NCBI GenBank assembly: GCA_020683205.1
Contig: CP085689.1
Span: forward strand, 682,001-746,000
DNA from: Lentisphaerae bacterium WC36
GTDB taxonomy: Bacteria > Verrucomicrobiota > Lentisphaeria > Victivallales > SZUA-371
DNA: 64,000 bases
Direction of reading: 5' to 3'
Shown here: positions 9,417 to 17,981 of the stretch, in pieces
Layout: each line of letters begins with the position of its first letter
How positions within the stretch are numbered: position 1 is the first letter of the stretch
The notes under the pieces: generated by a model
Told to the model about the DNA's origin: nothing
What the model saw: the letters and a program-made list of their open reading frames with translations, nothing else
Database searches by the model: none
Program-made: the position numbers and the translations under genes

Positions 9417-9911
9417 ATGAAAGACTTAGTGAAAAATTTGTTATGTCTAGCTATGATGTCAATGTTAATTAATACTAGTTGTTCTAGTTTAAGTAGTGAG
9501 ACGAAAGAACAAAAAGAGATTAAGGACAGTAAATTTGAGTATATGAAGTTGAATGATGATGAAAAAACACTCAAAGAAATTGATGCAATACGTGATAAGA
9601 TTTTTGAAAGTTTTGCAGAAAATAATTATCAATTATACTGTGATTTAACATTAGACTCAAAAGAGACTAGAGCCACGAAAGAGCGGTTTTCAGCAATGTC
9701 TGAAGGTTTAATGAAAACAGTTGGTAAGGTGAAAGATAAAAAATATCTTGGTTTTTTACAAAAAAAGTTCGTTGCAGTTTATTTATGGAAAGTTCGTTTT
9801 GAAATGCCAAATCAGAAAAGTGATAAAAATAAAAAAGTTGATTTTTTAGTGAAATTATCAGTTGGAAAGGTTGATAACAAACTAAAAGTTGTCGGATTTT
9901 TTATTGACTAA
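9417..9911 (+). CDS. Small lipoprotein of unknown function
   Basis: A 164-residue protein with a lipoprotein leader ending INTSC (Cys22), then a Ser/Lys/Glu-rich linker (about 23-45) and a compact alpha+beta region. The ribosome site aaggggc sits 6 nt before the ATG. The C-terminal half (VAVYLWKVRFEMP, then KVDFLVKLSVGKV) has alternating hydrophobic strands like small NTF2-like or DUF-type periplasmic domains, but I do not recognise the family. It lies directly upstream of lexA without a clear terminator between them, and the alternative lexA promoter overlaps its stop codon. Confidence 0.7.
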   Translation: MKDLVKNLLCLAMMSMLINTSCSSLSSETKEQKEIKDSKFEYMKLNDDEKTLKEIDAIRDKIFESFAENNYQLYCDLTLDSKETRATKERFSAMSEGLMKTVGKVKDKKYLGFLQKKFVAVYLWKVRFEMPNQKSDKNKKVDFLVKLSVGKVDNKLKVVGFFID

Positions 9912-9944
9912 ATTTTTTTAAAAAATGTTATATAAGTAAACTTA
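9904..9944 (+). promoter_or_regulatory. Upstream lexA promoter candidate with TAAGTNNACTTA palindrome
   Basis: TTGACT at 9904-9909 and TATATA at 9929-9934 form a possible promoter (19-nt spacer, longer than ideal). The palindrome TAAGTAAACTTA at 9933-9944 follows at the expected start site. The element is repeated in part at 10041-10051 (TATATAAGTAA). The same palindrome class sits at the start site of the glycosyltransferase pair (48319-48330). I infer an operator, possibly of LexA itself. Confidence 0.4.
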
Positions 9945-9962
9945 ATTTAGCATTAAAAATAG

Positions 9963-9991
9963 TTGACATAATTGCTTTGAGATATTATACT
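9963..9991 (+). promoter_or_regulatory. Sigma-70-type promoter of lexA
   Basis: TTGACA at 9963-9968 and TATACT at 9986-9991 are separated by exactly 17 nt, which makes this the best consensus promoter in the window. It gives a leader of about 75 nt before the lexA ribosome site GGAGG (10063-10067). Confidence 0.7.
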
Positions 9992-10075
9992 TTGTTAGTA
10001 GGAAAGACAAAGGTAGTTATAGAAAAGAAGTAGTCAAAATTATATAAGTAAGTTAGATTTTTGGAGGATTGAAAA

Positions 10076-10699
10076 ATGAAAAACTTAACAGAAAAACAAC
10101 GTAACATCTTAGATTTTATCGAAGATTTTACTGAGAAAGAAGGTATGTCTCCTACAGTATACGAGATTGCTGACCATTTCAACATTAAAACTTCAACAGT
10201 TTTTGCTCATATTAGAGCTTTGCAACGTAAAAATGAGTTAACTAGAAGCTCAAAAGCACGTTCTATTGCTTTAACAAAGCCTCGTAAACGCGTACAAAAT
10301 TTAATTGGCGTAACTCCAGTACCTATTTTAAATTCATTTGATGCAGAATTGCCAATTGCTGAACAAACTGATAAATCAGGCGACATTTGCGTTGATCCAG
10401 GTAGATTGGGCGTAAGCGACTTATCTAAAATTTTCGCATTTAATGTAAAAGATTACACAATGCGTGATTTAGGTATTTATGAAGGTGATATTGTGATTTT
10501 AAAATCTGTCGAAAATGTAAATGCTGGCGATATAGTGTTAGCAAATATTGATGGTGAATTAACAATCAGAACATATTACCCATTAAAAGGTGGTCGTGTT
10601 GAAATGAGACCTGCAAATCCAGACTGTATGTCACAGGTTTATCCTGGATTTCAAGTACAAGTTCTTGGTGTGGTAACAATGCTACATAGAGAATATTAA
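10076..10699 (+). CDS. lexA: LexA-family repressor lacking self-cleavage residues
   Basis: A 207-residue protein with the full LexA layout: N-terminal winged helix (about 1-68: LTEKQRNILDFI, SPTVYEIADHF) and a C-terminal S24-like dimerisation/protease domain (about 78-205). In cleavable LexA the domain carries a Ser in a GDSM motif, a Lys in TVKR and an Ala-Gly scissile bond. Here these read DYTM (Thr128), TIRT (Arg165) and DAEL (Ala90-Glu91), all confirmed in the codons (aca, aga, gca gaa). Fold residues around them (MRDLGI, EGDIVIL, ANPDCM) are kept. I infer a repressor that cannot autocleave by the Ser-Lys mechanism. Ribosome site GGAGG is 8 nt before the ATG. It is monocistronic with a strong terminator. 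Confidence 0.88.
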   Translation: MKNLTEKQRNILDFIEDFTEKEGMSPTVYEIADHFNIKTSTVFAHIRALQRKNELTRSSKARSIALTKPRKRVQNLIGVTPVPILNSFDAELPIAEQTDKSGDICVDPGRLGVSDLSKIFAFNVKDYTMRDLGIYEGDIVILKSVENVNAGDIVLANIDGELTIRTYYPLKGGRVEMRPANPDCMSQVYPGFQVQVLGVVTMLHREY

Positions 10700-10723
10700 T
10701 GCATTCATTGCAATGTAATAACT

Positions 10724-10754
10724 AAGGGTTGTCGTTTGACAACCCTTTTTTTAT
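10724..10754 (+). terminator. Rho-independent terminator of lexA
   Basis: A perfect 10-bp stem (aagggttgtc / gacaaccctt) with loop gttt is followed by a T-run. This is a textbook terminator 25 nt after the lexA stop. Confidence 0.95.
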
Positions 10755-10905
10755 TATTTTGAAGATAAAAAATAATAAAAAATAAGCTGCAAATATTGTT
10801 TTATTGTAATATTGATAATATATTGAATTGATTGGAATTTTAAAAGCTAAATATAAAAGTTTAGCTTTATTAATATATGAATAAAGTAATTGTAAATTAA
10901 CATGC

Positions 10906-12192
10906 ATGGATTTATCTATGAATCTAAATATTTCGCACGACTGGAAATCAGTCGTTTATCGAGGAATTGAATCTGAAGAAATTGACTACAAAGCCGCTCA
11001 GAATTGGACTAAATTAAAAAGAAGCGGTAAAGCAAAATTTGTTCGTCATTGTTTGGCATTAGCTAATACTAAAGGTGGTTATATTGTTGTTGGAGTGGGG
11101 GAAAATAAAGCTGGCAAACCTGTTGAATATACTGGTTTAACTGAAGAGGAAAGTCACTCTTTTGACCCTTCCATTATTGGCTCATTTATTAACAATTATA
11201 CTGATCCTGCAATTGATTTTACCATTGAGCGACCGATTGTTGAGGAAAAACGTTATGTTATCTTCGTGGTGCGTCGTTTCAATGATATTCCACATGTTTG
11301 TAGTAGTCATTGTGAAGATGAGTTGCAGCAAGGAGGATTTTATATCCGAACAGCAGAAGCGGCAAGCCGTTTAGCATTTAGAGCCTCGGAAGTTCATGCG
11401 TTAATTCAACGTTCGTTACGAAATCAACGCCAAACTTTAGGTCGAATGTTGCGTGGTATTTTATATGAAAATGATGATGTTAATTTTAAGGATAGTGATA
11501 ATTTATTTAAGGAACAACGTATTGCTACACGCGAACTTTTGTTACGTAAAAAAAATATCTCAGTAAAGGAAAATAATCGAATTTGTTTTGAGTTAACAGT
11601 TAGCCCAGCAAAGTTTCAGGAGCGCCGTTTTACGGTGTCAGAAATAAAACGAGCGTTAGACGAAGCGTTGGTTTTTTATCCTGATGCAAATTTTATTAAT
11701 GGCGATGATTTGAGAAATAGTTTTTTTACAAATACTGCGATTAGAATGATTTCAAATCGTCATGCTAAAGGGTGGCAGGCGTTTAAGAGTGGGTATTTTC
11801 ATTATATTTCATATTTTCATGATGGTGTTAAAAGTTTAAAATATCAGCATTTAATTAAATTTTTCACTGCTGCAGTGTATTTCATTAGTGAATATTATAC
11901 AATTTTAGGATTTGATACGGAGGAGCTTAATATTACTGTAAAGTATCATAACATTGAAAATATTGCCTTAGGAGGTATTGGTAAAGTAAAGCAAAATAGC
12001 GAAGAAAATATTTATAGTTGTAAAATTCCTGAAATTGATGTCAAAATGCAGCGAACTGCGCCAGACTTAGATAGTGGTATTGTTCAGCATGCCGCAAGAA
12101 TTATTCGTGATGTTTGTGAAAGGTTTAACCTACCTGATGGTAAACATATAAATTTAGAGGAAAATATTAAGAATTTTCTCGAAAAACGTTAG
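10906..12192 (+). CDS. AlbA_2 (Schlafen-type) domain protein of unknown function
   Basis: A 428-residue protein. Residues about 15-145 match the AlbA_2 / divergent AAA-4 putative nucleic-acid-binding domain: EIDYKAAQNW, FVRHCLALANTKGGYIVVGV, and a strand-rich segment up to GGFYIRTAEAASRLA. The remaining 280 residues are not recognised; they include aromatic-rich segments (GYFHYISYFHDG) and end in a charged helix. An in-frame ATG at 10918 is an alternative start; neither has a clear ribosome site. Many AlbA_2 proteins are regulators or defence components, but nothing here proves either. It is monocistronic with its own terminator. Confidence 0.75.
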   Translation: MDLSMNLNISHDWKSVVYRGIESEEIDYKAAQNWTKLKRSGKAKFVRHCLALANTKGGYIVVGVGENKAGKPVEYTGLTEEESHSFDPSIIGSFINNYTDPAIDFTIERPIVEEKRYVIFVVRRFNDIPHVCSSHCEDELQQGGFYIRTAEAASRLAFRASEVHALIQRSLRNQRQTLGRMLRGILYENDDVNFKDSDNLFKEQRIATRELLLRKKNISVKENNRICFELTVSPAKFQERRFTVSEIKRALDEALVFYPDANFINGDDLRNSFFTNTAIRMISNRHAKGWQAFKSGYFHYISYFHDGVKSLKYQHLIKFFTAAVYFISEYYTILGFDTEELNITVKYHNIENIALGGIGKVKQNSEENIYSCKIPEIDVKMQRTAPDLDSGIVQHAARIIRDVCERFNLPDGKHINLEENIKNFLEKR

Positions 12193-12201
12193 TCAATGCA
12201 G

Positions 12202-12243
12202 TATGAGTTATGGTTTTTAATCAACTATAATTCATATTTTTTT
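12202..12243 (+). terminator. Rho-independent terminator after the AlbA_2 gene
   Basis: A 13-bp stem with two G-U pairs (tatgagttatggt / actataattcata) and a 9-nt loop is followed by seven T. It separates the AlbA_2 gene from aroB. Confidence 0.85.
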
Positions 12244-12289
12244 ATATGAAAAATAATCAATGTTGAAGATTATTAATAGGAGAAAAGTT

Positions 12290-13384
12290 GTGTTCAAGAA
12301 TTATACAGTAAACGTTCCACTAGATGAACGTTCATATCAAATACAAATTGGTGGCAATATTATTGAAAATGCACCCAATTTTTGTTGTGAATTTATTGAT
12401 AAAAAAAATTGTTTAATTATTACAGATTCAAATGTAGTTGAATTATATGGCGGTGCTATTGCTGAAAAAGTTGAGCAAAGTGGTGCAATAAGCTGCAATA
12501 CTGAATTTTTTGTTGCAGGAGAAGAGAATAAAACATTAGCGACGATGGAGCAGTTTTATTCTAGTGCGGTCAAATATGGATTGGATAGAAAATCATTGTT
12601 TATTGCCTTGGGGGGCGGCGTGACTGGAGATATGTGCGGATTTTTGGCGGCTAGTTATATGCGTGGTGTTAACTTTATTCAAATCCCAACTTCATTATTA
12701 GCGATGGTTGATTCGTCTGTTGGTGGTAAAACAGGGGTTGATTTGCCTGAAGGAAAAAATTTAGTTGGTGCATTTTGGCAACCTCAATTAGTATTAATTG
12801 ACCCATGTTTTCTAAAAACATTACCAAAACGTGAAATTTTATGTGGGTTGGCTGAAATTATTAAATATGGAGTAATCATTGATAAGTCATTATTTGATAA
12901 TTTAGAACAGAATATTGATAAAATTAATAGCCTTGATATTAATTATTATTCAGAAATTATTGCGCGTTGTTGCCAGATTAAGGCTGATGTTGTTGCTCAA
13001 GATGAGCGTGAAGGTGGCATTAGAGCGATATTAAATTATGGACATACATTTGGTCATGCTATTGAAAAAGTGTCGAATTTTACTGTGGGACATGGTGAAG
13101 CGGTAGCAGTTGGTATGTGTATGGCGGCAAATTTAGCGGTCGCACAAGGATTGATGGCTGAAAATGATGCCGTGCGCCAAAAAAAATTAATAGAAGAAGT
13201 TGGTTTGAAAACTTCAATAAAAGATTTTGATGTTGTAGAAATTATTGATGCAATGAGTAGTGATAAAAAGTGTGAAGCAGGAGAAAATATTTTTATTGTG
13301 CCGAGAAGTATTGGTAAAGTTGAAATTATGAAAGGTTTTAGTCTTAAAGCGATAGTTAAAGCGGTGGAAAGTTGTTGTGAATAA
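12290..13384 (+). CDS. aroB: 3-Dehydroquinate synthase
   Basis: The second shikimate-pathway enzyme, converting DAHP to 3-dehydroquinate using NAD and a divalent metal. Signatures: GGGVTGDMCGFLAASYMRG, the P-loop-like segment IPTSLLAMVDSSVGGKTGVD, KYGVIID, and the metal-ligand motif GHTFGHAIE. I choose GTG 12290 because AGGAG (12278-12282) sits 7 nt before it, and the resulting 364 residues match the family length. An upstream in-frame ATG at 12260 would place that ribosome site inside the gene. The 3' end overlaps dprA by 8 nt, so the two are co-translated. Confidence 0.95.
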   Translation: MFKNYTVNVPLDERSYQIQIGGNIIENAPNFCCEFIDKKNCLIITDSNVVELYGGAIAEKVEQSGAISCNTEFFVAGEENKTLATMEQFYSSAVKYGLDRKSLFIALGGGVTGDMCGFLAASYMRGVNFIQIPTSLLAMVDSSVGGKTGVDLPEGKNLVGAFWQPQLVLIDPCFLKTLPKREILCGLAEIIKYGVIIDKSLFDNLEQNIDKINSLDINYYSEIIARCCQIKADVVAQDEREGGIRAILNYGHTFGHAIEKVSNFTVGHGEAVAVGMCMAANLAVAQGLMAENDAVRQKKLIEEVGLKTSIKDFDVVEIIDAMSSDKKCEAGENIFIVPRSIGKVEIMKGFSLKAIVKAVESCCE

Positions 13385-14585
13385 TCACGAGGCGTGTATA
13401 ATTTTAAATATGATTTCAGGAGTAGGGCATGTTAGATTTCATGCCCTTTTAGATGTATTTAAAGAGCCTAAGGTTATTTTGGAACAAGATAAATTACAGT
13501 TAAGTTCAGTGAAAGGTATTAGCAAGAAATTGGCTGAAAGTATCGCTAATTGGCAAAATGATGTTGCTATTGATAAAGAAATATCAATGGCAGAGCGTTC
13601 TGACGTAAAGATTTTAACTCAGTTTAGTGAAGATGATAGTTATCCAGAAATGTTGAAATCTGGAGTTTATGACCCACCATTGTGTTTATATGTGCGTGGT
13701 GAATTGCCAAAAGAAAATTCATATTCATTGGGTGTTGTTGGTTCACGACGCGCGACAAATTATGGACGTAAAATGACTAGAACAATCACTGAAAGTGCGG
13801 TTTTTCACAATTGGAATATAATTTCGGGGTTAGCGTTTGGTGTCGATGCAATTGCACATCAAACAACTGTGGATTTAGAAGGAATTACTGTTGCTGTTTT
13901 AGGAGGAGGATTAACCAAATTGCATCCTCAAGAACATGTTCCTTTAGCTCGAGATATTATTGCAAAGGGTGGAGCTGTTGTTAGTGAATTTCCACTAGGG
14001 TTTCCAGTTAGTCGCCAATCATTTCCACGTCGAAATAGAATTATTTCTGCGTTAAGCCACGCAGTGTTGGTTATTGAAGCAGCAGAAAAAAGTGGTGCAT
14101 TAAGTACTGCTAGTAGTGCTTTGCAACAAAATCGTCCATTATTTGTTGTGCCAGGGCAGGCTGATAATCCAAATGCGCGTGGTAGTAACCGGTTATTAAA
14201 AGAAAATGCTGCAAAATTTACTGAACAATTTGAAGATATTGCCGAAGAGTTTGAGTATGTAAATATTCATCAAAATTATAGTGATACAACTGAAAACTTT
14301 GCTAATTGTTTATTTGAAGGAAGTGGTGTTAAATATGATGACTCTGGAACAAAAGAGCATCAAGATGAGAAAAAAATTGCACTTTACAGTGATGAAGAAC
14401 AGTTGATTATTGATGCATTAAAAAATGAAGATAAATCATTTGATAATTTAGTTGATGAGTTAAATATATCTGGTGATAATGAAGCGACGGGAAAATTATT
14501 AGGAGTGTTGATGCGTTTAGAATTGCGCAATGTTATAGTCAAATATTCGGGAGCAATTTATTCATTAAATCAACGAATGCAGTAA
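13377..14585 (+). CDS. dprA: DNA processing protein DprA
   Basis: A 402-residue DprA/Smf, which binds incoming single-stranded DNA during transformation and loads RecA. The N-terminal HhH/SAM-like region (about 1-65) is followed by the Rossmann-type fold with GVVGSRRATNYGR, SGLAFGVDAIAHQ, VLGGGL and SRQSFPRRNRIISALS. A C-terminal winged-helix (about 335-400) has the form of the DprA DML1-like domain. The GTG start at 13377 overlaps the end of aroB. DprA is widespread beyond competent species, so this alone does not prove competence. Confidence 0.94.
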   Translation: MNNHEACIILNMISGVGHVRFHALLDVFKEPKVILEQDKLQLSSVKGISKKLAESIANWQNDVAIDKEISMAERSDVKILTQFSEDDSYPEMLKSGVYDPPLCLYVRGELPKENSYSLGVVGSRRATNYGRKMTRTITESAVFHNWNIISGLAFGVDAIAHQTTVDLEGITVAVLGGGLTKLHPQEHVPLARDIIAKGGAVVSEFPLGFPVSRQSFPRRNRIISALSHAVLVIEAAEKSGALSTASSALQQNRPLFVVPGQADNPNARGSNRLLKENAAKFTEQFEDIAEEFEYVNIHQNYSDTTENFANCLFEGSGVKYDDSGTKEHQDEKKIALYSDEEQLIIDALKNEDKSFDNLVDELNISGDNEATGKLLGVLMRLELRNVIVKYSGAIYSLNQRMQ

Positions 14586-14602
14586 AAATTGTCATAAAAA
14601 AT

Positions 14603-14629
14603 TTGACAATTCTCAAAAGAGTGTACAAT
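14603..14629 (+). promoter_or_regulatory. Putative topA promoter
   Basis: TTGACA at 14603-14608 and TACAAT at 14624-14629 have a short 15-nt spacer. A start near 14636 would give a topA leader of about 200 nt that begins with two hairpins. Short spacers are a known feature of some supercoiling-sensitive promoters, which would fit topA, but this is inference. Confidence 0.4.
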
Positions 14630-14639
14630 TTAAAAGTTA

Positions 14640-14733
14640 CATTCACTAATAATTTCACTAAAATGAGTGAAAGGTGAATGAGATAAAATAATTATCGTAG
14701 CATAATCAAAATGTATTTAACCTTTTGATTGTG
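14640..14733 (+). promoter_or_regulatory. Two consecutive hairpins in the topA leader
   Basis: Hairpin 1 (14640-14680) is two-tiered: outer stem cattcac / gtgaatg and inner stem tttcact / agtgaaa around a 6-nt loop. Hairpin 2 (14701-14733) pairs cataatcaaaa with ttttgattgtg (one G-U). Neither is followed by a T-run, so they are not simple terminators. They lie 100-190 nt upstream of the topA ATG. Confidence 0.45.
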
Positions 14734-14835
14734 ATTAAGAAAGTATTTTTAGTAAATTACTAAAAATGGTGAACTATGTTGTAATGTTCAAGAGAAAAGG
14801 CTTAGAAAATAACGAATAGGATATAAAATATTAAT

Positions 14836-17364
14836 ATGGCTGCAGATAAATTAGTGATTGTAGAATCACCAACCAAAGCACGAACTATTGGTAGAATGCT
14901 CGGAAAAGATTATAAAATTATTGCTTCAATGGGGCACGTGAGAGATTTGCCTAAATCAAGTATTGGAGTGGATGTTGAGAATGATTTTAAGCCAAAGTAT
15001 CAACAATCAAGAGAGCGTAGTAAATTAATTAAAGAATTAAAAGATGCTGCAAAAAAAGCAAAACAAATTTACTTGGCGCCCGACCCCGACCGTGAAGGAG
15101 AGGCGATTGCATGGCACTTAGAAGAATTATTGAAGAAAAGTACTAATGGCGATTTTTTTCGTGTAACATTTCATGAAATTACCAAAAGTGCTATTGAACA
15201 TGCATTTGCTGATACGACAGATATTAATATGAATTTAGTTGAATCTCAGCAAGCACGTAGAATTTTAGATCGTTTAGTGGGTTTCAAAGTTAGTCCACTT
15301 TTATGGAGTAAGATTCAACGAAACATCAGTGCAGGTCGTGTACAATCAGTAGCGTTACGCATTGTGTGTGAACGTGAACGTGAAATAATGGCATTTGAAC
15401 CCAAAGAATATTGGAATTTTATGGCTGATTTAGCAAAAATGCCTAATCCAAACAACATTGCACCATTCACAACAAAATTACATAAAATCAACAATAAAAA
15501 GTTTGAAATAAATAATGAAACTGATGCGACAAGTGTGTTAAATGCTGTTAAAAGTGGCTATGGCTTTACTGTTAGTAAAATTGAGCGTAAACCACGTCAA
15601 CGTCGAGCTCAACCACCATTTATTACCAGTACATTGCAGCAAGCAGCGAGTTCAAATTTAGGATTTTCAGCAAGCAATACGATGCGTTTAGCGCAGCAGC
15701 TTTATGAGGGTATTGATACTGGTAGTGGTCCTGTTGGTTTGATTACTTATATGAGAACAGATTCGGTTAATTTAGCAGCTGAAGCAATCAATAATTGCCG
15801 TGATTATATTCAAAATAATATTGGAGCTGACTATTTACCTGTAAAACCAAATTATTATAAAAGCAAATCAAATGCTCAAGAAGCGCATGAGGCGATTCGT
15901 CCGACTAATGTTGAAATGACTCCAAAGGAGGCTGCAAAATATTTAGACGAGCGTCAATTAAAACTTTATACCTTGATTTGGAATCGTTTTGTGGCATGTC
16001 AAATGGCGCCTGCAAAGTTGGCACAAACAAGTGTTGAGGTGGGTACTAATGGTAATGATAGTAATTTATACACTTTTAGAATTACTGCAACAGTGACGGT
16101 TTTTCCCGGATTTAGCAAAATTTATAAAGCTGATGATGCTGAAGATGATGTTAAAGAGTTAAACGAAGTCTTAAATAGTTTAAATGAAGGCGATAAATGT
16201 GAGCTTAAAGCATTGAATAATGAGCAGAAATTTACTGAACCTCCGCCAAGATATAGTGAGGCGTCATTGATTCGAGAGTTAGAATCTAATGGTATTGGGC
16301 GACCTTCAACATATGCGTCAATTGTTAACACAATTCAAAACCGTGAATATGTTGATAAGGAAAAAGGACGTTTAATTCCAACTGAATTAGGTTTCAAAGT
16401 CAACGATTATTTGATATTGTCATTACCTGATTTATTTCAAATTGGTTTCACTGCTAATATGGAAGAATCGTTAGATAAGATTGAAGAGGGTTCACTTCAG
16501 TGGCAACAAATGTTAAAGGATTTTTATGGACCATTTGAAGAATGGTTAGAGCAGGCAAAAGATGTTGGTGCTCCAAAGCCACAATATGTTGAAAATATTT
16601 TGCCAGTGTTAAAGAAAATTACTAAGTTTGCTGAACCTCAAAAAGTTGGGCGTCGTACCTATGATGATAGTAAGTTTTTAAGTTCAATTGAAGAGAAATT
16701 CATTAAAGATAATAAAATTTCTGAAAAGCAATGGGAGACGTTGTTGCGCTTAGCTATCACTTATTACAGTCAAATTGGTAAAGAAGTTGAAGATTATTTA
16801 GCGCAAAATGTTGATATAAAAGCTAAGTATGCCGAAGTGCTTGAAAAGGTTAAAATCCAACAAGAAAAGATTGCTGCTTCAACTGCTTCAGATGATTTGA
16901 AAAAAGCATATGAGAAGGTGTTTGCAGATTTTGTTAATGTTGAATGGAATGAGCCTGAAGTTCGTCGTGGACGTACTTATGATGATAAAAAGTTTTTTAC
17001 TTCATTACAAGCTCAAGCTGAACGAGGAAAAGTTTTAAGTGAGCGACAGTTAGCTGCTCTAGGTGCGATTGCGGTAAAATATAAGGAGACGATTCCAAAT
17101 TTTGAAGCTGTAATGGAATTTTTAAATGTTTCAAGCGAAGACTCAGGCGGTCAAGCAGATCCAGAAATTGCAAAATTAATTGAGAAATTTAAAAATTTTA
17201 CTGGGTGGGCAGAACCGCAAAAGAAAGGCAAACGAGTTTTTGATGAAAAATCGTTCTATGAATCGTTAGCAACGCAGTTCTCTGCTAAAGGAAACTTAAC
17301 ACCACGTCAAGTGGGGGCGTTAAAACGCATGGATAAAAAATATTTTGCTCCGAAAGAAAATTAA
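14836..17364 (+). CDS. topA: DNA topoisomerase I with non-canonical triple-repeat C-terminus
   Basis: An 842-residue type IA topoisomerase that relaxes negative supercoils. The TOPRIM domain (VESPTKARTIG; APDPDREGEAIAWHL) and core are standard, with the active-site tyrosine Tyr305 in GLITYMRTDS and the RPSTYAS segment. The usual Cys4 zinc-ribbon tail is absent: there is no Cys after about residue 455. Instead there are three copies of a roughly 60-residue module at about 596-656, 701-765 and 787-842. The consensus is EPxxxGRxxDDxxFxxSL followed by LSxRQxxALxxIAxKY. Such repeats probably replace the zinc ribbons in DNA binding. A long structured leader precedes the gene. Confidence 0.93.
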   Translation: MAADKLVIVESPTKARTIGRMLGKDYKIIASMGHVRDLPKSSIGVDVENDFKPKYQQSRERSKLIKELKDAAKKAKQIYLAPDPDREGEAIAWHLEELLKKSTNGDFFRVTFHEITKSAIEHAFADTTDINMNLVESQQARRILDRLVGFKVSPLLWSKIQRNISAGRVQSVALRIVCEREREIMAFEPKEYWNFMADLAKMPNPNNIAPFTTKLHKINNKKFEINNETDATSVLNAVKSGYGFTVSKIERKPRQRRAQPPFITSTLQQAASSNLGFSASNTMRLAQQLYEGIDTGSGPVGLITYMRTDSVNLAAEAINNCRDYIQNNIGADYLPVKPNYYKSKSNAQEAHEAIRPTNVEMTPKEAAKYLDERQLKLYTLIWNRFVACQMAPAKLAQTSVEVGTNGNDSNLYTFRITATVTVFPGFSKIYKADDAEDDVKELNEVLNSLNEGDKCELKALNNEQKFTEPPPRYSEASLIRELESNGIGRPSTYASIVNTIQNREYVDKEKGRLIPTELGFKVNDYLILSLPDLFQIGFTANMEESLDKIEEGSLQWQQMLKDFYGPFEEWLEQAKDVGAPKPQYVENILPVLKKITKFAEPQKVGRRTYDDSKFLSSIEEKFIKDNKISEKQWETLLRLAITYYSQIGKEVEDYLAQNVDIKAKYAEVLEKVKIQQEKIAASTASDDLKKAYEKVFADFVNVEWNEPEVRRGRTYDDKKFFTSLQAQAERGKVLSERQLAALGAIAVKYKETIPNFEAVMEFLNVSSEDSGGQADPEIAKLIEKFKNFTGWAEPQKKGKRVFDEKSFYESLATQFSAKGNLTPRQVGALKRMDKKYFAPKEN

Positions 17365-17534
17365 ATTGGTCGTTGTGAAAAAGGTGATTGTGATACTAAT
17401 TAAGGTAATAGAAACGAAATTTACTTTTGTAAATGAGCTTAAAATTAATGGAAAATATATTCAAAAGAACTTTTAAATTTATTTTATTTCAAAATTAAGC
17501 GTTAAATAGCTGAAGGTTGTTTAGATGATAATTA

Positions 17535-17852
17535 GTGACAATTATGTTGCTATCATGGGGATATTTTGTTTATTTATTTGTTATTTACTGTAATCTGAGG
17601 GATTTCTTTTTTCATAATTTATCATTAATTGAACAGAAAGAGATTATTAATAAATCGACTAAATTTCAATCTGTTCTAGTTATTGAAGGTTCGCCATTTG
17701 CTAAAAAAATTAAAAAATTTACAGAAAAATGTAATAAAATTTTAATTGAATATGATCCAGAAAAAGGAGTTAAATTTATTAAAATAGAACATAAAATGGC
17801 TGTTTTCGTATATTGGGTATTTTTTGTAACATTTATTAATGTTTTGTTATAA
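17535..17852 (+). CDS. Possible small membrane protein
   Basis: A 105-residue reading frame with a hydrophobic N-terminus (about 4-20), a charged Lys-rich middle and a hydrophobic C-terminus (about 88-105), suggesting two membrane segments with a cytoplasmic loop. The start is GTG (17535) or ATG (17544), and neither has a convincing ribosome site. I recognise no family. It sits between topA and a strong bidirectional terminator, which gives some support to its being transcribed. Confidence 0.4.
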   Translation: MTIMLLSWGYFVYLFVIYCNLRDFFFHNLSLIEQKEIINKSTKFQSVLVIEGSPFAKKIKKFTEKCNKILIEYDPEKGVKFIKIEHKMAVFVYWVFFVTFINVLL

Positions 17853-17930
17853 GAGAGCTTATTGAGAAGGCTATTCCTAGTTAGTTTCATTATTAATTAA
17901 ATGATAATTACTTCAACAGTTTTGCAAAAA

Positions 17931-17968
17931 AATACCAACATTATTAGAATTAATGTTGGTATTTTTTT
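17931..17968. terminator. Strong bidirectional terminator
   Basis: A perfect 13-bp stem (aataccaacatta / taatgttggtatt) with a 7-nt loop has a T-run on the + strand and an A-run on the left. It serves the + strand unit (topA/small ORF) and the convergent 240-residue gene. Confidence 0.9.
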
Positions 17969-17981
17969 GTCTAATGTAAAT

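Noticed and set aside
17535-17852. Toxin-like holin or type I toxin for the small two-helix membrane protein
   Set aside because: Size and layout are too generic and no antisense RNA or lysis genes are present; kept only as a possible small membrane protein.
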